Part shown: positions 48,953-57,637 of the stretch, piece after piece
Layout: the number at the start of each line of letters is the position of its first letter
Numbering within the stretch: position 1 is the stretch's first letter
Assembly: GCF_002836975.1 (NCBI RefSeq)
Contig: NZ_NIJK01000018.1
Coordinates: forward strand, 1 to 64,000
From: Shewanella indica
GTDB taxonomy: Bacteria > Pseudomonadota > Gammaproteobacteria > Enterobacterales > Shewanellaceae
Length of the DNA: 64,000 nucleotides
Reading direction: 5' to 3'
Translations under genes and position numbers: made by a program
Notes under the pieces: generated by a model
What the model saw: only the letters and a program-made list of their open reading frames with translations
Told to the model about the DNA's origin: nothing
Databases searched by the model: none

Positions 48953-48967
48953 TATCGATTCTCGATA
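48953..48967. promoter_or_regulatory. Perfect 6-3-6 palindrome
   Basis: TATCGA ttc TCGATA lies about 60 bp upstream of the small membrane protein gene and within the otherwise empty 48893-49166 interval. An operator-like site for an unknown regulator; the rest of the interval shows nothing else recognisable. Confidence 0.35.
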
Positions 48968-49166
48968 ATAAATAACCCAAAGCACTAAGAAAAAATTTTT
49001 TATACCTTTTTATGGCAGAAGACCTGCTCTCTGTGACAGCGATAGTCTGGTAGCAATAAGAAAAGTTGCCGGGGAAATGCCTAATCCTACTCGCTCAGCA
49101 GCCACTGGATTGGCTTCAATAAACGCGGATAAAACCGCTTTCAAAACGACAGATGCCAATTGTGTC

Positions 49167-49691
49167 TTAGGCCGCCTGTGAAGCATCGGTGCTAGCAACG
49201 GGCTGAATAAAATCTTCCATAAACCAGGCACAGAAGGTATGGCGGCCATCGACATCCGCCTTGGCGTAAATTGCCGAGGCCTGCTGTCGCACCGTCTTCT
49301 CCTTGGTACTGCGAACACTGGCAATCTCCTTGAAACTCAAGCCTTTCAACAGTAATAAAGCCACTTCCTGCTCACTGCGGGTCAGCGACCAGAGTTCAAA
49401 TTGTTGCTGTACCGCCTGAGTGTATTCCTGGCGGGCGGCTTGCATTCGGCTGGAGATGTTGCAGATCCTGGCGTCGGCATTGGCCAACTTTGACTTGAGT
49501 AGCTGCATCTCGCGGCTACGGCGGATCAGATCAAAACTGATATACAAGGCACCACAGGCAGAAAGAGCCACCAGAATGCTCTCCTGCACTATATGATAAG
49601 TCGGCACTCCGAGCTGCATATCTGACAACACATCCAGCAAATTCAGCGTCATGATCACACTGAGCAGCCCTATCATCACCAGATCCTTCAT
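49167..49691 (-). CDS. Membrane-anchored LuxR-type transcriptional regulator
   Basis: 174 residues from ATG 49691 (SD GGGAG). Two N-terminal membrane helices (about 5-20 and 35-53) are followed by a coiled linker (about 60-100) and a C-terminal LuxR/GerE helix-turn-helix (LTRSEQEVALLLLKGLSFKE then IASVRSTKEKTVRQQ). There is no receiver domain. It is divergent from the RND efflux operon across 150 bp, so it probably regulates that operon from the membrane. Confidence 0.87.
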   Translation of the reverse strand: MKDLVMIGLLSVIMTLNLLDVLSDMQLGVPTYHIVQESILVALSACGALYISFDLIRRSREMQLLKSKLANADARICNISSRMQAARQEYTQAVQQQFELWSLTRSEQEVALLLLKGLSFKEIASVRSTKEKTVRQQASAIYAKADVDGRHTFCAWFMEDFIQPVASTDASQAA

Positions 49692-49737
49692 TGGCACAAC
49701 TCCCGACTAATAATCTTCAAAAACATACAGTTAAATT

Positions 49738-49755
49738 ATGGTACATATGTCCCAT
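49738..49755. promoter_or_regulatory. Near-perfect 18-bp palindrome upstream of the efflux operon
   Basis: ATGGTACATATGTCCCAT is symmetric except for one base pair (positions 5 and 14). A TATGAT -10-like hexamer lies 10 bp downstream on the plus strand, so the palindrome covers the -35 region of the efflux operon. It suits a LuxR-type operator. Confidence 0.45.
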
Positions 49756-49841
49756 AAGCCCAAATATGATACATGTTGCCGAAGACGACAAGCCAAATCA
49801 GTGCCAGGCTGGCGGCAGATATTTCCCCAAGAGAAACTCCC

Positions 49842-51020
49842 ATGAAAATCCGCCCCCTCTACCTGGGCTGTAGCCTGCTGTTAATGGTGTTTCAGCTGAG
49901 AGCGGCCCCGGAAACAGACAGAGACGCCCTTTTGTCCCTAAGTCAAAACAGGCTGCACACCTCTTCGGCACAATTGGCTCCAATATATCACAGCTCGGAC
50001 TGGCTGGCAGGGCTGCCAAGCATCAGTTTGAGCCATCTTGGCAGCCTGGAAAGCCACAACAACTATGAGCAGGAGCTCTCGCTCAACCTGCCTTTTCAGT
50101 CGCCGGCCATGCAGCGCCAGAACGCCAAACTCAAGCCCATTAACGAACGCATGCTGGAATTGCAGAGCCAATTGCAGCGCCTCTATCTCTCTGGACTATT
50201 GCGTCAGTATTGGTGGCAACAGGCACAAGCCGAGCAGGAACTGGCGCAACTGCGCCACAAGCAACAAGTACTGCAGCAACTGTTGCAGCGGCAACAAGCC
50301 CTGAGCCGAAGTGGTGAAATGCCGGCAACTGCGGTACTGCTATTAAAACGTGAACTGCTGGAGTTGTCGCTCGCAAAGCTCCCACTGGAGCAGCAGCGAC
50401 AAGAGGCCAATGAGGCACTCAAGCGCCTGACCGGGCTGCAACAGCTGCCATCGCTGGATGAAAGTGACACCCCACTGCCGAATGATGCCGGTGCCGGGCA
50501 TCCCATGTGGCAATTGCTGGCGCTGCAGCAGCAACGTCAACAGCTCACCACAAACACCCAACTCGAAGGAGATGACACTCCTTGGTTGGTTTCAGTCACG
50601 GCCAAAAACACTGCAACTCTGGGACAAGATGAACAGTCTCTGGGTCTGGCACTGGAGATCCCTTTGCCTGTTGGCAACGGCCTGAACCAGCAACAGCTTG
50701 GCGAGTTGCAGCAACAAAGACTGCAACTGGAGCAACAGCAACAACAGCAGCTACTGCAGAGCCAACTGCAGTTGCAACAACTCAAACAGCGCCAAGCCCA
50801 ACTACAACAACAGCAGCAAGGGCTGGAACAAGCCGTGCAGCTGAGCAAACAGCTCAGCCAAACCCTGCTGACCACGGCCGAACAAGGCCCAGCCCAGTAT
50901 GAATCCTGGCTGCGGCGCCACCTTGAGGCCCTGGATACCCAAGCCAGGCTGTCGCTCAACCATCTGGCACAAGCCCAGCTGCATTCCCAACAACTGCAAG
51001 CGCTCGGAGTTACCCTATGA
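49842..51020 (+). CDS. TolC-family outer-membrane efflux protein
   Basis: 392 residues from MKIRPLYLGCSLLLMVF (an upstream in-frame start is rejected for lack of a signal peptide). The signal peptide is followed by very glutamine-rich coiled-coil helices (about 120-190 and 285-350), as expected for the periplasmic alpha-barrel, and a short beta segment. It is shorter than CusC/CzcC (about 420-460). It is the first gene of the HME-type efflux operon and overlaps the adaptor gene by 4 bp. Confidence 0.85.
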   Translation: MKIRPLYLGCSLLLMVFQLRAAPETDRDALLSLSQNRLHTSSAQLAPIYHSSDWLAGLPSISLSHLGSLESHNNYEQELSLNLPFQSPAMQRQNAKLKPINERMLELQSQLQRLYLSGLLRQYWWQQAQAEQELAQLRHKQQVLQQLLQRQQALSRSGEMPATAVLLLKRELLELSLAKLPLEQQRQEANEALKRLTGLQQLPSLDESDTPLPNDAGAGHPMWQLLALQQQRQQLTTNTQLEGDDTPWLVSVTAKNTATLGQDEQSLGLALEIPLPVGNGLNQQQLGELQQQRLQLEQQQQQQLLQSQLQLQQLKQRQAQLQQQQQGLEQAVQLSKQLSQTLLTTAEQGPAQYESWLRRHLEALDTQARLSLNHLAQAQLHSQQLQALGVTL

Positions 51021-52039
51021 CCCCTAAAACCCTGGTTGGCACACTGGTGTCGACCCTGTTCTTCTCCCCGCTGTGGGCGCAGGAAATTTCGGTTGCTGAC
51101 CTCGGCAAGCTGACACTCAGCTTCACCTCAGTGAACCAAGTACAACAGATAGAGGCCGCCCCTGTACCGGCAATATTGGCGGCTCAGCCCGGCAGCAGCT
51201 TCTATCTCACGGCACCGGAAACCATCCAACAGCGACGCTGGTTGGTGGCCGAAGGAGAATGGGTCGATGAAGGTCAAGCACTGGTGCAACTTAAGGGCGC
51301 CGAAATTGCCCACTTTCAACTGCAATTTGCCGCCGCCGAAGCGGCATTCAAGCTCGCCAAGCAACGCTATGATCGCAACCAAAAGCTGCGGGCCAACGGC
51401 GCCATAGGTGCCGAAACCTGGTCGCAGATAAGCCGCCAGTATTTCGACGCTTTGCTGCAATATGAACACCTGCAGCATTTCAGTGAATTGCTTAAGCCGG
51501 GGAACAATCCCGAGGCTCTGATATTGCACGCGCCCATGGCCGGACTGCTGCAATATGGCGATAGCAGTGAACCGCTGATGAGCGGCGCCCCACTGCTGGG
51601 GATACTACCCGCCGACGAACTCAGGCTTAAGCTGCGTTTACCCCTGGCCCAGAAAGACAGTGTCAATGCCGTGATGGCCGGAGAGTGCCAGCTGCTGATA
51701 AGCCGCAAGGACCAGTTGGCCAAACAGGGCTTTGTCGATGCCTGGAGCCAGGCCGTTCCCCCAAGCTGCGGCCTGCAACCCGGGCAGCAGTTGCAGGTTA
51801 TTCCGCTGCAGGCCATCAATGCCCTGGTGGTGCCCAAGCAGAGTCTCTATTCCTGGGGCACTGGCAGCCAGGTGCTGAGTCACAGCCAAAATAAACTGCG
51901 ACCAACCGACGTGCAGGTTATAGGTGCCAGCGCCGACAGCTACTTCCTGGCACCCAATGAAACTCTGGTCGGTGCCGAGGTGCTGAGCGACTCAGTGGCG
52001 GCCGTCAAAGGCATACTCCTGGGTTTGGGGGGCGAATAG
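51017..52039 (+). CDS. Efflux RND periplasmic adaptor subunit
   Basis: 340 residues with a cleavable signal peptide (ending LWAQ) and no lipobox. The lipoyl halves appear as RRWLVAEGEWVDEGQALVQL and LHAPMAGLLQYG, flanking a short hairpin (AEAAFKLAKQRYDRNQKL). This is the membrane-fusion-protein plan. It links the TolC-like protein to the RND pump. It overlaps tolC by 4 bp and precedes the pump by 1 bp. Confidence 0.87.
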   Translation: MTPKTLVGTLVSTLFFSPLWAQEISVADLGKLTLSFTSVNQVQQIEAAPVPAILAAQPGSSFYLTAPETIQQRRWLVAEGEWVDEGQALVQLKGAEIAHFQLQFAAAEAAFKLAKQRYDRNQKLRANGAIGAETWSQISRQYFDALLQYEHLQHFSELLKPGNNPEALILHAPMAGLLQYGDSSEPLMSGAPLLGILPADELRLKLRLPLAQKDSVNAVMAGECQLLISRKDQLAKQGFVDAWSQAVPPSCGLQPGQQLQVIPLQAINALVVPKQSLYSWGTGSQVLSHSQNKLRPTDVQVIGASADSYFLAPNETLVGAEVLSDSVAAVKGILLGLGGE

Positions 52040-52040
52040 C

Positions 52041-55000
52041 ATGCTCAGTGCCATTATCCGTTTCTCCCTGACTCAAAGGCTGTTTACCCTGATAACAGCG
52101 CTGCTGCTCTGTGGTGCCGGCGCCTATTCCTGGTTGGGGCTGCCGCTGGACGCCTTCCCGGATATCTCGCCGACCCAGGTGAAAATCATCCTCAAGGCTC
52201 CCGGCATGACAGCCGAAGAGATAGAAGCCCAGGTGACAGTACCTGTTGAGACTGAGCTACTGGGGATCCCCAAGCAGGCGATACTGCGTTCCACCAGCAA
52301 GTATGCAATTACCGATATCACCCTGGACTTCAACGAAGGCACAGATATTTACTGGGCCAGACAACAGGTGAGTGAACGCTTGGCGGCGGTATGGGACAAG
52401 TTGCCCGCCGATCTGGAAGGCGGCGTTGCCCCCATGAGCACCCCGCTCAGTGAAATCTTTATGTTTTCGCTGGAGAATCCCTCGCTGTCGCTACTGGAGC
52501 GCCGTCAGTTGCTGGAATGGGAAGTCAGGCCGCTGCTGCGTACCGTGCCCGGAGTCGCCGATGTCAACATTCTCGGCGGTTTTGCCAAGACACTGCAGAT
52601 CACCCCGGATCCCGTCGCTCTGGCTCAGGCCGGTATCAGCCAGGAAGAGTTGATAGCCCGTATTGAGAGCAACAACAGCAACACGGGTGCCGGACGCATC
52701 ACGCTCGGGACAGATAACCTGACGGTTCGCACCGAAGGGCGCATCGACTCGCTGGAGGCCCTGCAACAACTGGTGATTGCCACCAATCAGGGCGGCAGCT
52801 ATCGCCTGCAAGACCTTGCAAAAGTCGAAATAGGTCATCTCAGCCGCTACGGCGCCGTGACCCGTAATGGTGAAGAAACCACAGAGGCCTTGATCGTCGG
52901 CCTCAAGGATGCCAATACCGATCAGGTCATCAAACTGGTACGGGAAAAGCTGGCCCAGATAGAAAAAACTCTGCCTCCCGGCAGCCAGCTGAATGTGTTC
53001 TACGACAGGGCCAACCTGATAGATACAGCCATAGGCACCATTTCAGATGCCCTGTTTCAGGCCGTGGTATTGGTTATTCTGCTGCTAGCGCTGTTTCTCG
53101 GCAATTTGCGCGCTGCATTGGTGGTATCACTGTCGCTGCCGCTGGCGGCGCTGGCCACCTTTATGCTGATGCGTTACTTCAATCTGTCGGCCAACCTGAT
53201 GAGTCTCGGCGGCCTGGTGATCGCCATCGGCATGTTAGTGGACTCCTCCGTGGTGGTGGTGGAGAACATGGTCAACCAAATTGCCGGCGGCAAACGCCTG
53301 CCCAGGCTGCACCTCATCTACCGCGCCACCAAAGATGTGGCCGTGCCTGTGGTGTCCGGCACCCTGATAGTGATCATAGTCTTCTCACCGCTACTGACCC
53401 TCAGCGGCCTCGAAGGCAAGCTGTTCACCCCAGTGGCTATCACCATAGTGTTTGCCATGCTGTCGGCACTGGCACTGTCGCTGACGGTGATCCCCGTGCT
53501 GGCCTCCTATCTGGTCAATGAAAAAGCGGCCAACGAACCCAAGGCCATTGGCTGGCTCAAGGCGCGCTACCTGCTCAGTCTGCAGTGGGTGTTACTGCAC
53601 GGTAAGGCTTTTTGCGCCACGGCACTGGTGGCACTGGTACTGAGCCTGGGGCTGTTTACTCAGGTGGGTAAAACCTTTATGCCGACCCTGGATGAGGGTG
53701 ACATTATTCTGCAGTTGGAGAAGTCCCCGTCGATTTCGCTGCAGGCCTCGCTGGCACTGGATACTCAGATAGAGCAGCACCTGCTGACCACTGTACCCGA
53801 GATACGCCAGTTGGTCGCCCGCACCGGCGCCGATGAGCTGGGTCTGGATCCCATGGGACTGAATGAAACCGATGTTTTCATGGAACTTAAACCCGTGGAG
53901 GAGTGGCGCTTTGCCAGCAAGGAGGAGCTTATTGATGCCATACGCACCGAAGTGCTCAAGTTTCCGGGGATCAATTTCAACTTCACCCAACCTATCCAGA
54001 TGCGGGTCTCCGAGATGCTTACCGGCAGCATAGGCGATGTGGCGATTAAAATTTTCGGTGAAGATCTTGAGACGCTTTCAAGATTGGCCAGCGAGACAGC
54101 ACACCTGACCAGCGCCACTCGCGGCAGCCAGGATGTCAAAACCGCCATGACCGAAGGCAGCCCCTTTATCAACCTCCGTCTCAAGGAGGGTTTGGCCCGC
54201 AGTTACAACATGAGTGCCGATGAATTTGGTCGATATCTCAAGAGCCAACTGGAAGGCCTGGCCATAACTGAGATAATCCAGGGCAAGAAGCGAACTCCCG
54301 TGCTGATCGCCCAGGCAGCAGATGGCATCAACAGCCTGCCGCAACTGGAGCAAAGGCTATTGGTGATGCCGGATGCCAGCCTCAGGCCCCTTGGTGAACT
54401 GGCGCAAATAAGCTATCGCGAAGGGCCAATACTGATTGAACGCGAGCAAGGCAACCGCTTTGCCGTGGTCACCACCAATGTCAGCGGCCGCGATATCGTC
54501 GGCTTTGTCGAAGAACTACAGGGCAAGCTGGCCGCTGAGCTATCTCTGCCCAGCGGTTACAGCCTGAATTTCGGCGGCGAATTCGAGAACCAGCAACGGG
54601 CGACCCGTAACCTGCTGTTGGTGGTGCCCGTGGCGCTGATGCTGATCAACCTGATCCTGTTCACCACCTTCGGCAATATTTCCAAAGCCTTGCTAATCCT
54701 GGCCAACGTCCCCTTTGCCATGATGGGCGGTATCTTCAGCCTGTTTATCTCGGGCGAATACCTGTCGGTGCCGGCCTCAGTGGGCTTTATCGCCCTGCTG
54801 GGGGTAGCCGTGCTCAACGGCGTGGTGATGGTCAGTTACTATGAACAGTCGCGGCATCTGTTTGCCAGCCTCAGTGAACGGGTCGAACAAGGTGCCGCCC
54901 GCCGACTGCGGCCGATTCTGATGACGGCCACCACCGCCATGTTCGGCCTGATCCCGCTGGCCTTTGCCACCGGGCCCGGCGCCGAAATTCAAAGGCCGCT

Positions 55001-55094
55001 GGCAATCGTGGTCATAGGCGGGCTGATCACCTCCACTATCACCACCCTCTATTTGTTGCCGCTGCTGTATCAAACCCTGGAGAAACGCCAATGA
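52041..55094 (+). CDS. Heavy-metal efflux RND transporter (CusA/CzcA family)
   Basis: 1017 residues with 12 membrane helices. LPLDAFPDISPTQVKI near the N-terminus is the CusA/CzcA signature. In TM4 the segment IAIGMLVDSSVVVVENM keeps one aspartate and the glutamate, while the extra aspartate of CzcA (DFGxxxDGA) is missing, so divalent Co/Zn/Cd export is less likely than a Cus-like or atypical substrate. TM10 carries AVLNGVVMVSYYEQ. It is the proton-driven pump of the operon. The metal is not determined. Confidence 0.92.
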   Translation: MLSAIIRFSLTQRLFTLITALLLCGAGAYSWLGLPLDAFPDISPTQVKIILKAPGMTAEEIEAQVTVPVETELLGIPKQAILRSTSKYAITDITLDFNEGTDIYWARQQVSERLAAVWDKLPADLEGGVAPMSTPLSEIFMFSLENPSLSLLERRQLLEWEVRPLLRTVPGVADVNILGGFAKTLQITPDPVALAQAGISQEELIARIESNNSNTGAGRITLGTDNLTVRTEGRIDSLEALQQLVIATNQGGSYRLQDLAKVEIGHLSRYGAVTRNGEETTEALIVGLKDANTDQVIKLVREKLAQIEKTLPPGSQLNVFYDRANLIDTAIGTISDALFQAVVLVILLLALFLGNLRAALVVSLSLPLAALATFMLMRYFNLSANLMSLGGLVIAIGMLVDSSVVVVENMVNQIAGGKRLPRLHLIYRATKDVAVPVVSGTLIVIIVFSPLLTLSGLEGKLFTPVAITIVFAMLSALALSLTVIPVLASYLVNEKAANEPKAIGWLKARYLLSLQWVLLHGKAFCATALVALVLSLGLFTQVGKTFMPTLDEGDIILQLEKSPSISLQASLALDTQIEQHLLTTVPEIRQLVARTGADELGLDPMGLNETDVFMELKPVEEWRFASKEELIDAIRTEVLKFPGINFNFTQPIQMRVSEMLTGSIGDVAIKIFGEDLETLSRLASETAHLTSATRGSQDVKTAMTEGSPFINLRLKEGLARSYNMSADEFGRYLKSQLEGLAITEIIQGKKRTPVLIAQAADGINSLPQLEQRLLVMPDASLRPLGELAQISYREGPILIEREQGNRFAVVTTNVSGRDIVGFVEELQGKLAAELSLPSGYSLNFGGEFENQQRATRNLLLVVPVALMLINLILFTTFGNISKALLILANVPFAMMGGIFSLFISGEYLSVPASVGFIALLGVAVLNGVVMVSYYEQSRHLFASLSERVEQGAARRLRPILMTATTAMFGLIPLAFATGPGAEIQRPLAIVVIGGLITSTITTLYLLPLLYQTLEKRQ

Positions 55095-55396
55095 AACAAC
55101 TCTTGGTGCTGATAGTGCAGCACAATCTAAAAGACGATGTGGTCGACACCCTGATGTCGCTGGACTACCTCTCCGGCTTCAGCCTGATCAATATCTGTGG
55201 CTTCAGCCGCGAGCACAGCCACTTCAATCTCAAGGAACAGGTGGAAGGTTATCGGGAATTCTACAAGTTCGAGGTGATGCATCCGCAAGAGTCACAGCAG
55301 GCGCTGCTGCAAACCCTGGCGGAGGTCTGCCGCCACAACCCCTGCCGCTATTGGATAGTACCGATAGCGACAGACGGCGTGCTGGGTCAGGACTGA
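55091..55396 (+). CDS. DUF3240 family protein
   Basis: 101 residues; LLVLIVQHNLKDDVVDTLMS and SGFSLINICGFSREHSHFNLKEQ suit DUF3240, a ferredoxin/PII-like small protein found after heavy-metal RND pumps. The His-rich HSHF and central CGFSR segments could contact metal. It overlaps the pump gene by 4 bp, so it is the fourth gene of the operon. It is predicted to be cytosolic, perhaps sensing or delivering substrate (inference). Confidence 0.85.
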   Translation: MKQLLVLIVQHNLKDDVVDTLMSLDYLSGFSLINICGFSREHSHFNLKEQVEGYREFYKFEVMHPQESQQALLQTLAEVCRHNPCRYWIVPIATDGVLGQD

Positions 55397-56004
55397 CGGG
55401 GTTTAAGCCAATACTGGCCGGCAATAGCCAACAGGCAATAACCGAGGAAGAACCAAAAGCCCGACTCCAGGCTGGCGTGGGTGTGAACCAAATCGCCCAT
55501 GCCGGCCGAGGCGTTGCCGGCCATATAAGTGATAATAAGTGCCACCACAAATACGTCGGCCATGGACCATTTGGCGATGGCCGCGGTAATACTGTCGATG
55601 ATCTGCCGCACCTTACTGGACAGCGGCGCCTGAGCCAGCAGCATCAGCCCCAGCTTGCAGGCCGGCACTATCACGGAAAACAGCATCACCAGCGCCGCCA
55701 CCAGGTTATTGCCGTGTTGATGCAGCTCGGTCACTGTGCCCCAGATACTGCGGGTCTTGTTGAACACCTCCATTTCACCTTGAAGGTTGTTAAGCCCCAA
55801 CATACCGCTAATCATCGCCAGCATTCCCCTGGCACTGTCGCGCCCGGAACCATCACTGACGGCTTCGGCAATCATGTCCAACCCGGCTTCGGTCAGCTCG
55901 GCCTTTTCTACCGTGCCGCTGACAGTCAAAATAGGTTGAGTCACCCCGGGGATCAGCAAGGCCAGCGACAATAATAGGGTCATGATAGGTAAAATTCGGC
56001 GCAT
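55387..56004 (-). CDS. PqiA-like membrane protein
   Basis: 205 residues from MRRILPIMTLLLSLAL (SD GGAG). Four hydrophobic segments; KWSMADVFVVALIITYMAGN is the PqiA/YebS family motif. Unlike PqiA it has only one such unit and lacks N-terminal zinc cysteines. PqiA partners with MCE proteins in lipid transport; no MCE gene is adjacent. It converges on the DUF3240 gene with a 10-bp overlap. Confidence 0.8.
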   Translation of the reverse strand: MRRILPIMTLLLSLALLIPGVTQPILTVSGTVEKAELTEAGLDMIAEAVSDGSGRDSARGMLAMISGMLGLNNLQGEMEVFNKTRSIWGTVTELHQHGNNLVAALVMLFSVIVPACKLGLMLLAQAPLSSKVRQIIDSITAAIAKWSMADVFVVALIITYMAGNASAGMGDLVHTHASLESGFWFFLGYCLLAIAGQYWLKPRQS

Positions 56005-56027
56005 CGGGGTCACTCCACAAACTCAAC

Positions 56028-56052
56028 AAAAAGGCCCACCACTCGGCGGGCC
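56028..56052 (-). terminator. HD-GYP gene terminator
   Basis: On the minus strand, GGCCCGCC GAGT GGTGGGCC (one G-U pair) is followed by T5, 27 bp after the HD-GYP stop. Confidence 0.85.
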
Positions 56053-56079
56053 CATCAGTTTACCCAGTTTACCGCCAGA

Positions 56080-57261
56080 TCAATAGAAGGGCTTGGGGTC
56101 GACATCCAAAGAGCTGGGCGATACACCTCTGTCTATGTTGAGATCCGACTTTTGCAGATCCACCATGGTCACATCGGTATATCGCTTAAACTTCAATGAA
56201 TAGAAGCATTTGACTATGGGGTGCAACACATCCCTGTCTTTGGATTCCCAGACTATGCCCACTCGGCCATCGGACAGTTGCACCAATGAACCGACCGGGT
56301 AGACACCGATACAACGAATAAACTCATACACCAGGCTCTCATCCAGATGAAAGGGCGTCAGACTGAGCAGAATTTTAAAGGCAGCTGCCGGGCTCATCGC
56401 CTCTTTATAGCAGCGGGTGGCGGTAAGGGCATCATAGATATCCACGATACAGCTCATACGCCCATGCAGCGGCAATGCATCTCCAGTCAGGCCCTGTGGG
56501 TAACCACGACCATCGAGTTTTTCGTGGTGCATCAGGCACACATCCTTGCTCACTTGAGACAAGCCCTTGGCCTGTTCCATAATCTCGATGGCGTAGACTT
56601 GGTGCAGCTTCATGTGCTCAAACTCTTCCGGCGTCAGCTTGCCCGGCTTGTGCAGTATCTTGTTATCCACCTTGATCTTGCCGATATCGTGGAGAATACC
56701 GCCGATGGCCAGCTGCCTGAGCATCTCGCGATCCAGCTTGAGATATTTACCAAAGGTGATCAGCAGGAAGGCAACATTGACCGAATGTTCCAGTAAGTAG
56801 GCATCTTTGGTTCTCAGCGCCGATATGCACTTCATCGCATCAGAGTCGAGCATCACCGACTCGATCATATTGTCTGCCAATGCCGCAAACGGCTCGACTT
56901 CTATCGCCTTGCCTTCGAAGGTTTCACTGAGGACTTTACGCACCAAGCCCTTGGCTTCTGTCAGTAGCTGTTTGGCCTGACCTCTTGCCAATTCAGGATT
57001 AACCGAGGTTTTACGAGTATGGTTATCGCAAACGGGGCGCTGTTTTTTCAGGCCGCAGTTGTCGCTGGAACGCTCAACATCAACCCAGACAAAACGGATG
57101 CCGCTGTTGCTGAGTTGAGTGATCGCCTGACGGCTCCTGATCTGGCCGGCATTGGCGACAGCTAACCGGCCATTGTTCTCAATGGCCGACACATACATGC
57201 CTATCCCCAATCGGGTAACGGGCAACTTCAACAGGGCTGCTGTCGGAACCGCATCAGTCAT
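56080..57261 (-). CDS. HD-GYP c-di-GMP phosphodiesterase with DUF3391 N-terminus
   Basis: 393 residues from MTDAVPTAALLKLPVTRLGIG; a 35-residue in-frame extension is rejected. The N-terminal DUF3391-like part (about 10-110; LGIGMYVSAIE, GIRFVWVDVE) is followed by the HD-GYP domain with GILHDIGKIKVDNKILHKPG and HHEKLDGRGYPQGL. All metal ligands and the GYP motif are intact, so hydrolysis of c-di-GMP to GMP is expected. With the GGDEF/EAL protein at 20 kb it is the second c-di-GMP protein here. Confidence 0.93.
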   Translation of the reverse strand: MTDAVPTAALLKLPVTRLGIGMYVSAIENNGRLAVANAGQIRSRQAITQLSNSGIRFVWVDVERSSDNCGLKKQRPVCDNHTRKTSVNPELARGQAKQLLTEAKGLVRKVLSETFEGKAIEVEPFAALADNMIESVMLDSDAMKCISALRTKDAYLLEHSVNVAFLLITFGKYLKLDREMLRQLAIGGILHDIGKIKVDNKILHKPGKLTPEEFEHMKLHQVYAIEIMEQAKGLSQVSKDVCLMHHEKLDGRGYPQGLTGDALPLHGRMSCIVDIYDALTATRCYKEAMSPAAAFKILLSLTPFHLDESLVYEFIRCIGVYPVGSLVQLSDGRVGIVWESKDRDVLHPIVKCFYSLKFKRYTDVTMVDLQKSDLNIDRGVSPSSLDVDPKPFY

Positions 57262-57421
57262 TCTTTCACTCCGGCAAATGCTTCTGTCCTCATCCGAACA
57301 ACGTTTGTCAGGGGTTAACGACTCTCCAAAAAATGTCACTCGGCTTTGCCGTATTCTAGAAGCCAAATCCGGAAATGCCTATGCACCTAAGGGGGTAAAG
57401 TTTGCCTTTATGATGCCAATC

Positions 57422-57637
57422 TCACTCAGGTATAGGGCCAAGACACTGAAAACCTTCACTCAACCAACGGCGATACTGACAGTTGTAACAGGAGCGGGTT
57501 ATATCGTCTATCTGCTCGTCTTCGTCGTCTTCGGCAAAACAAGCACATTGGATGGCTACCTCGCGGGCAGCCTGCAGATTGCTGTTGCCACCGAGAAACA
57601 AACGTTTACCCTGCTTGAGTTCAAACCATTGCTGCAT
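57422..57637 (-). CDS. Small five-cysteine protein, unknown
   Basis: 71 residues with Cys31-x-Cys33, Cys50-x2-Cys53 (SCYNCQYRRW) and Cys65, and an acidic stretch EDDEDEQIDD between the pairs. This suggests a bound metal (zinc or Fe-S). It starts directly after the TGA of the TiaS-like gene (TGAATG), so translation is coupled. It is the last gene of the TonB/ECF operon. No family is recognised with confidence. Confidence 0.7.
   Translation of the reverse strand: MQQWFELKQGKRLFLGGNSNLQAAREVAIQCACFAEDDEDEQIDDITRSCYNCQYRRWLSEGFQCLGPIPE

Noticed and set aside
49010..49324. 104-codon minus-strand frame
   Set aside because: Its first half shadows the LuxR gene in another frame and the rest shows no coding signature.
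50537..50959. Ser/Cys-rich 140-codon frame antisense to the TolC gene
   Set aside because: Produced by complement of the CAG/CAA glutamine codons of the coiled coil.
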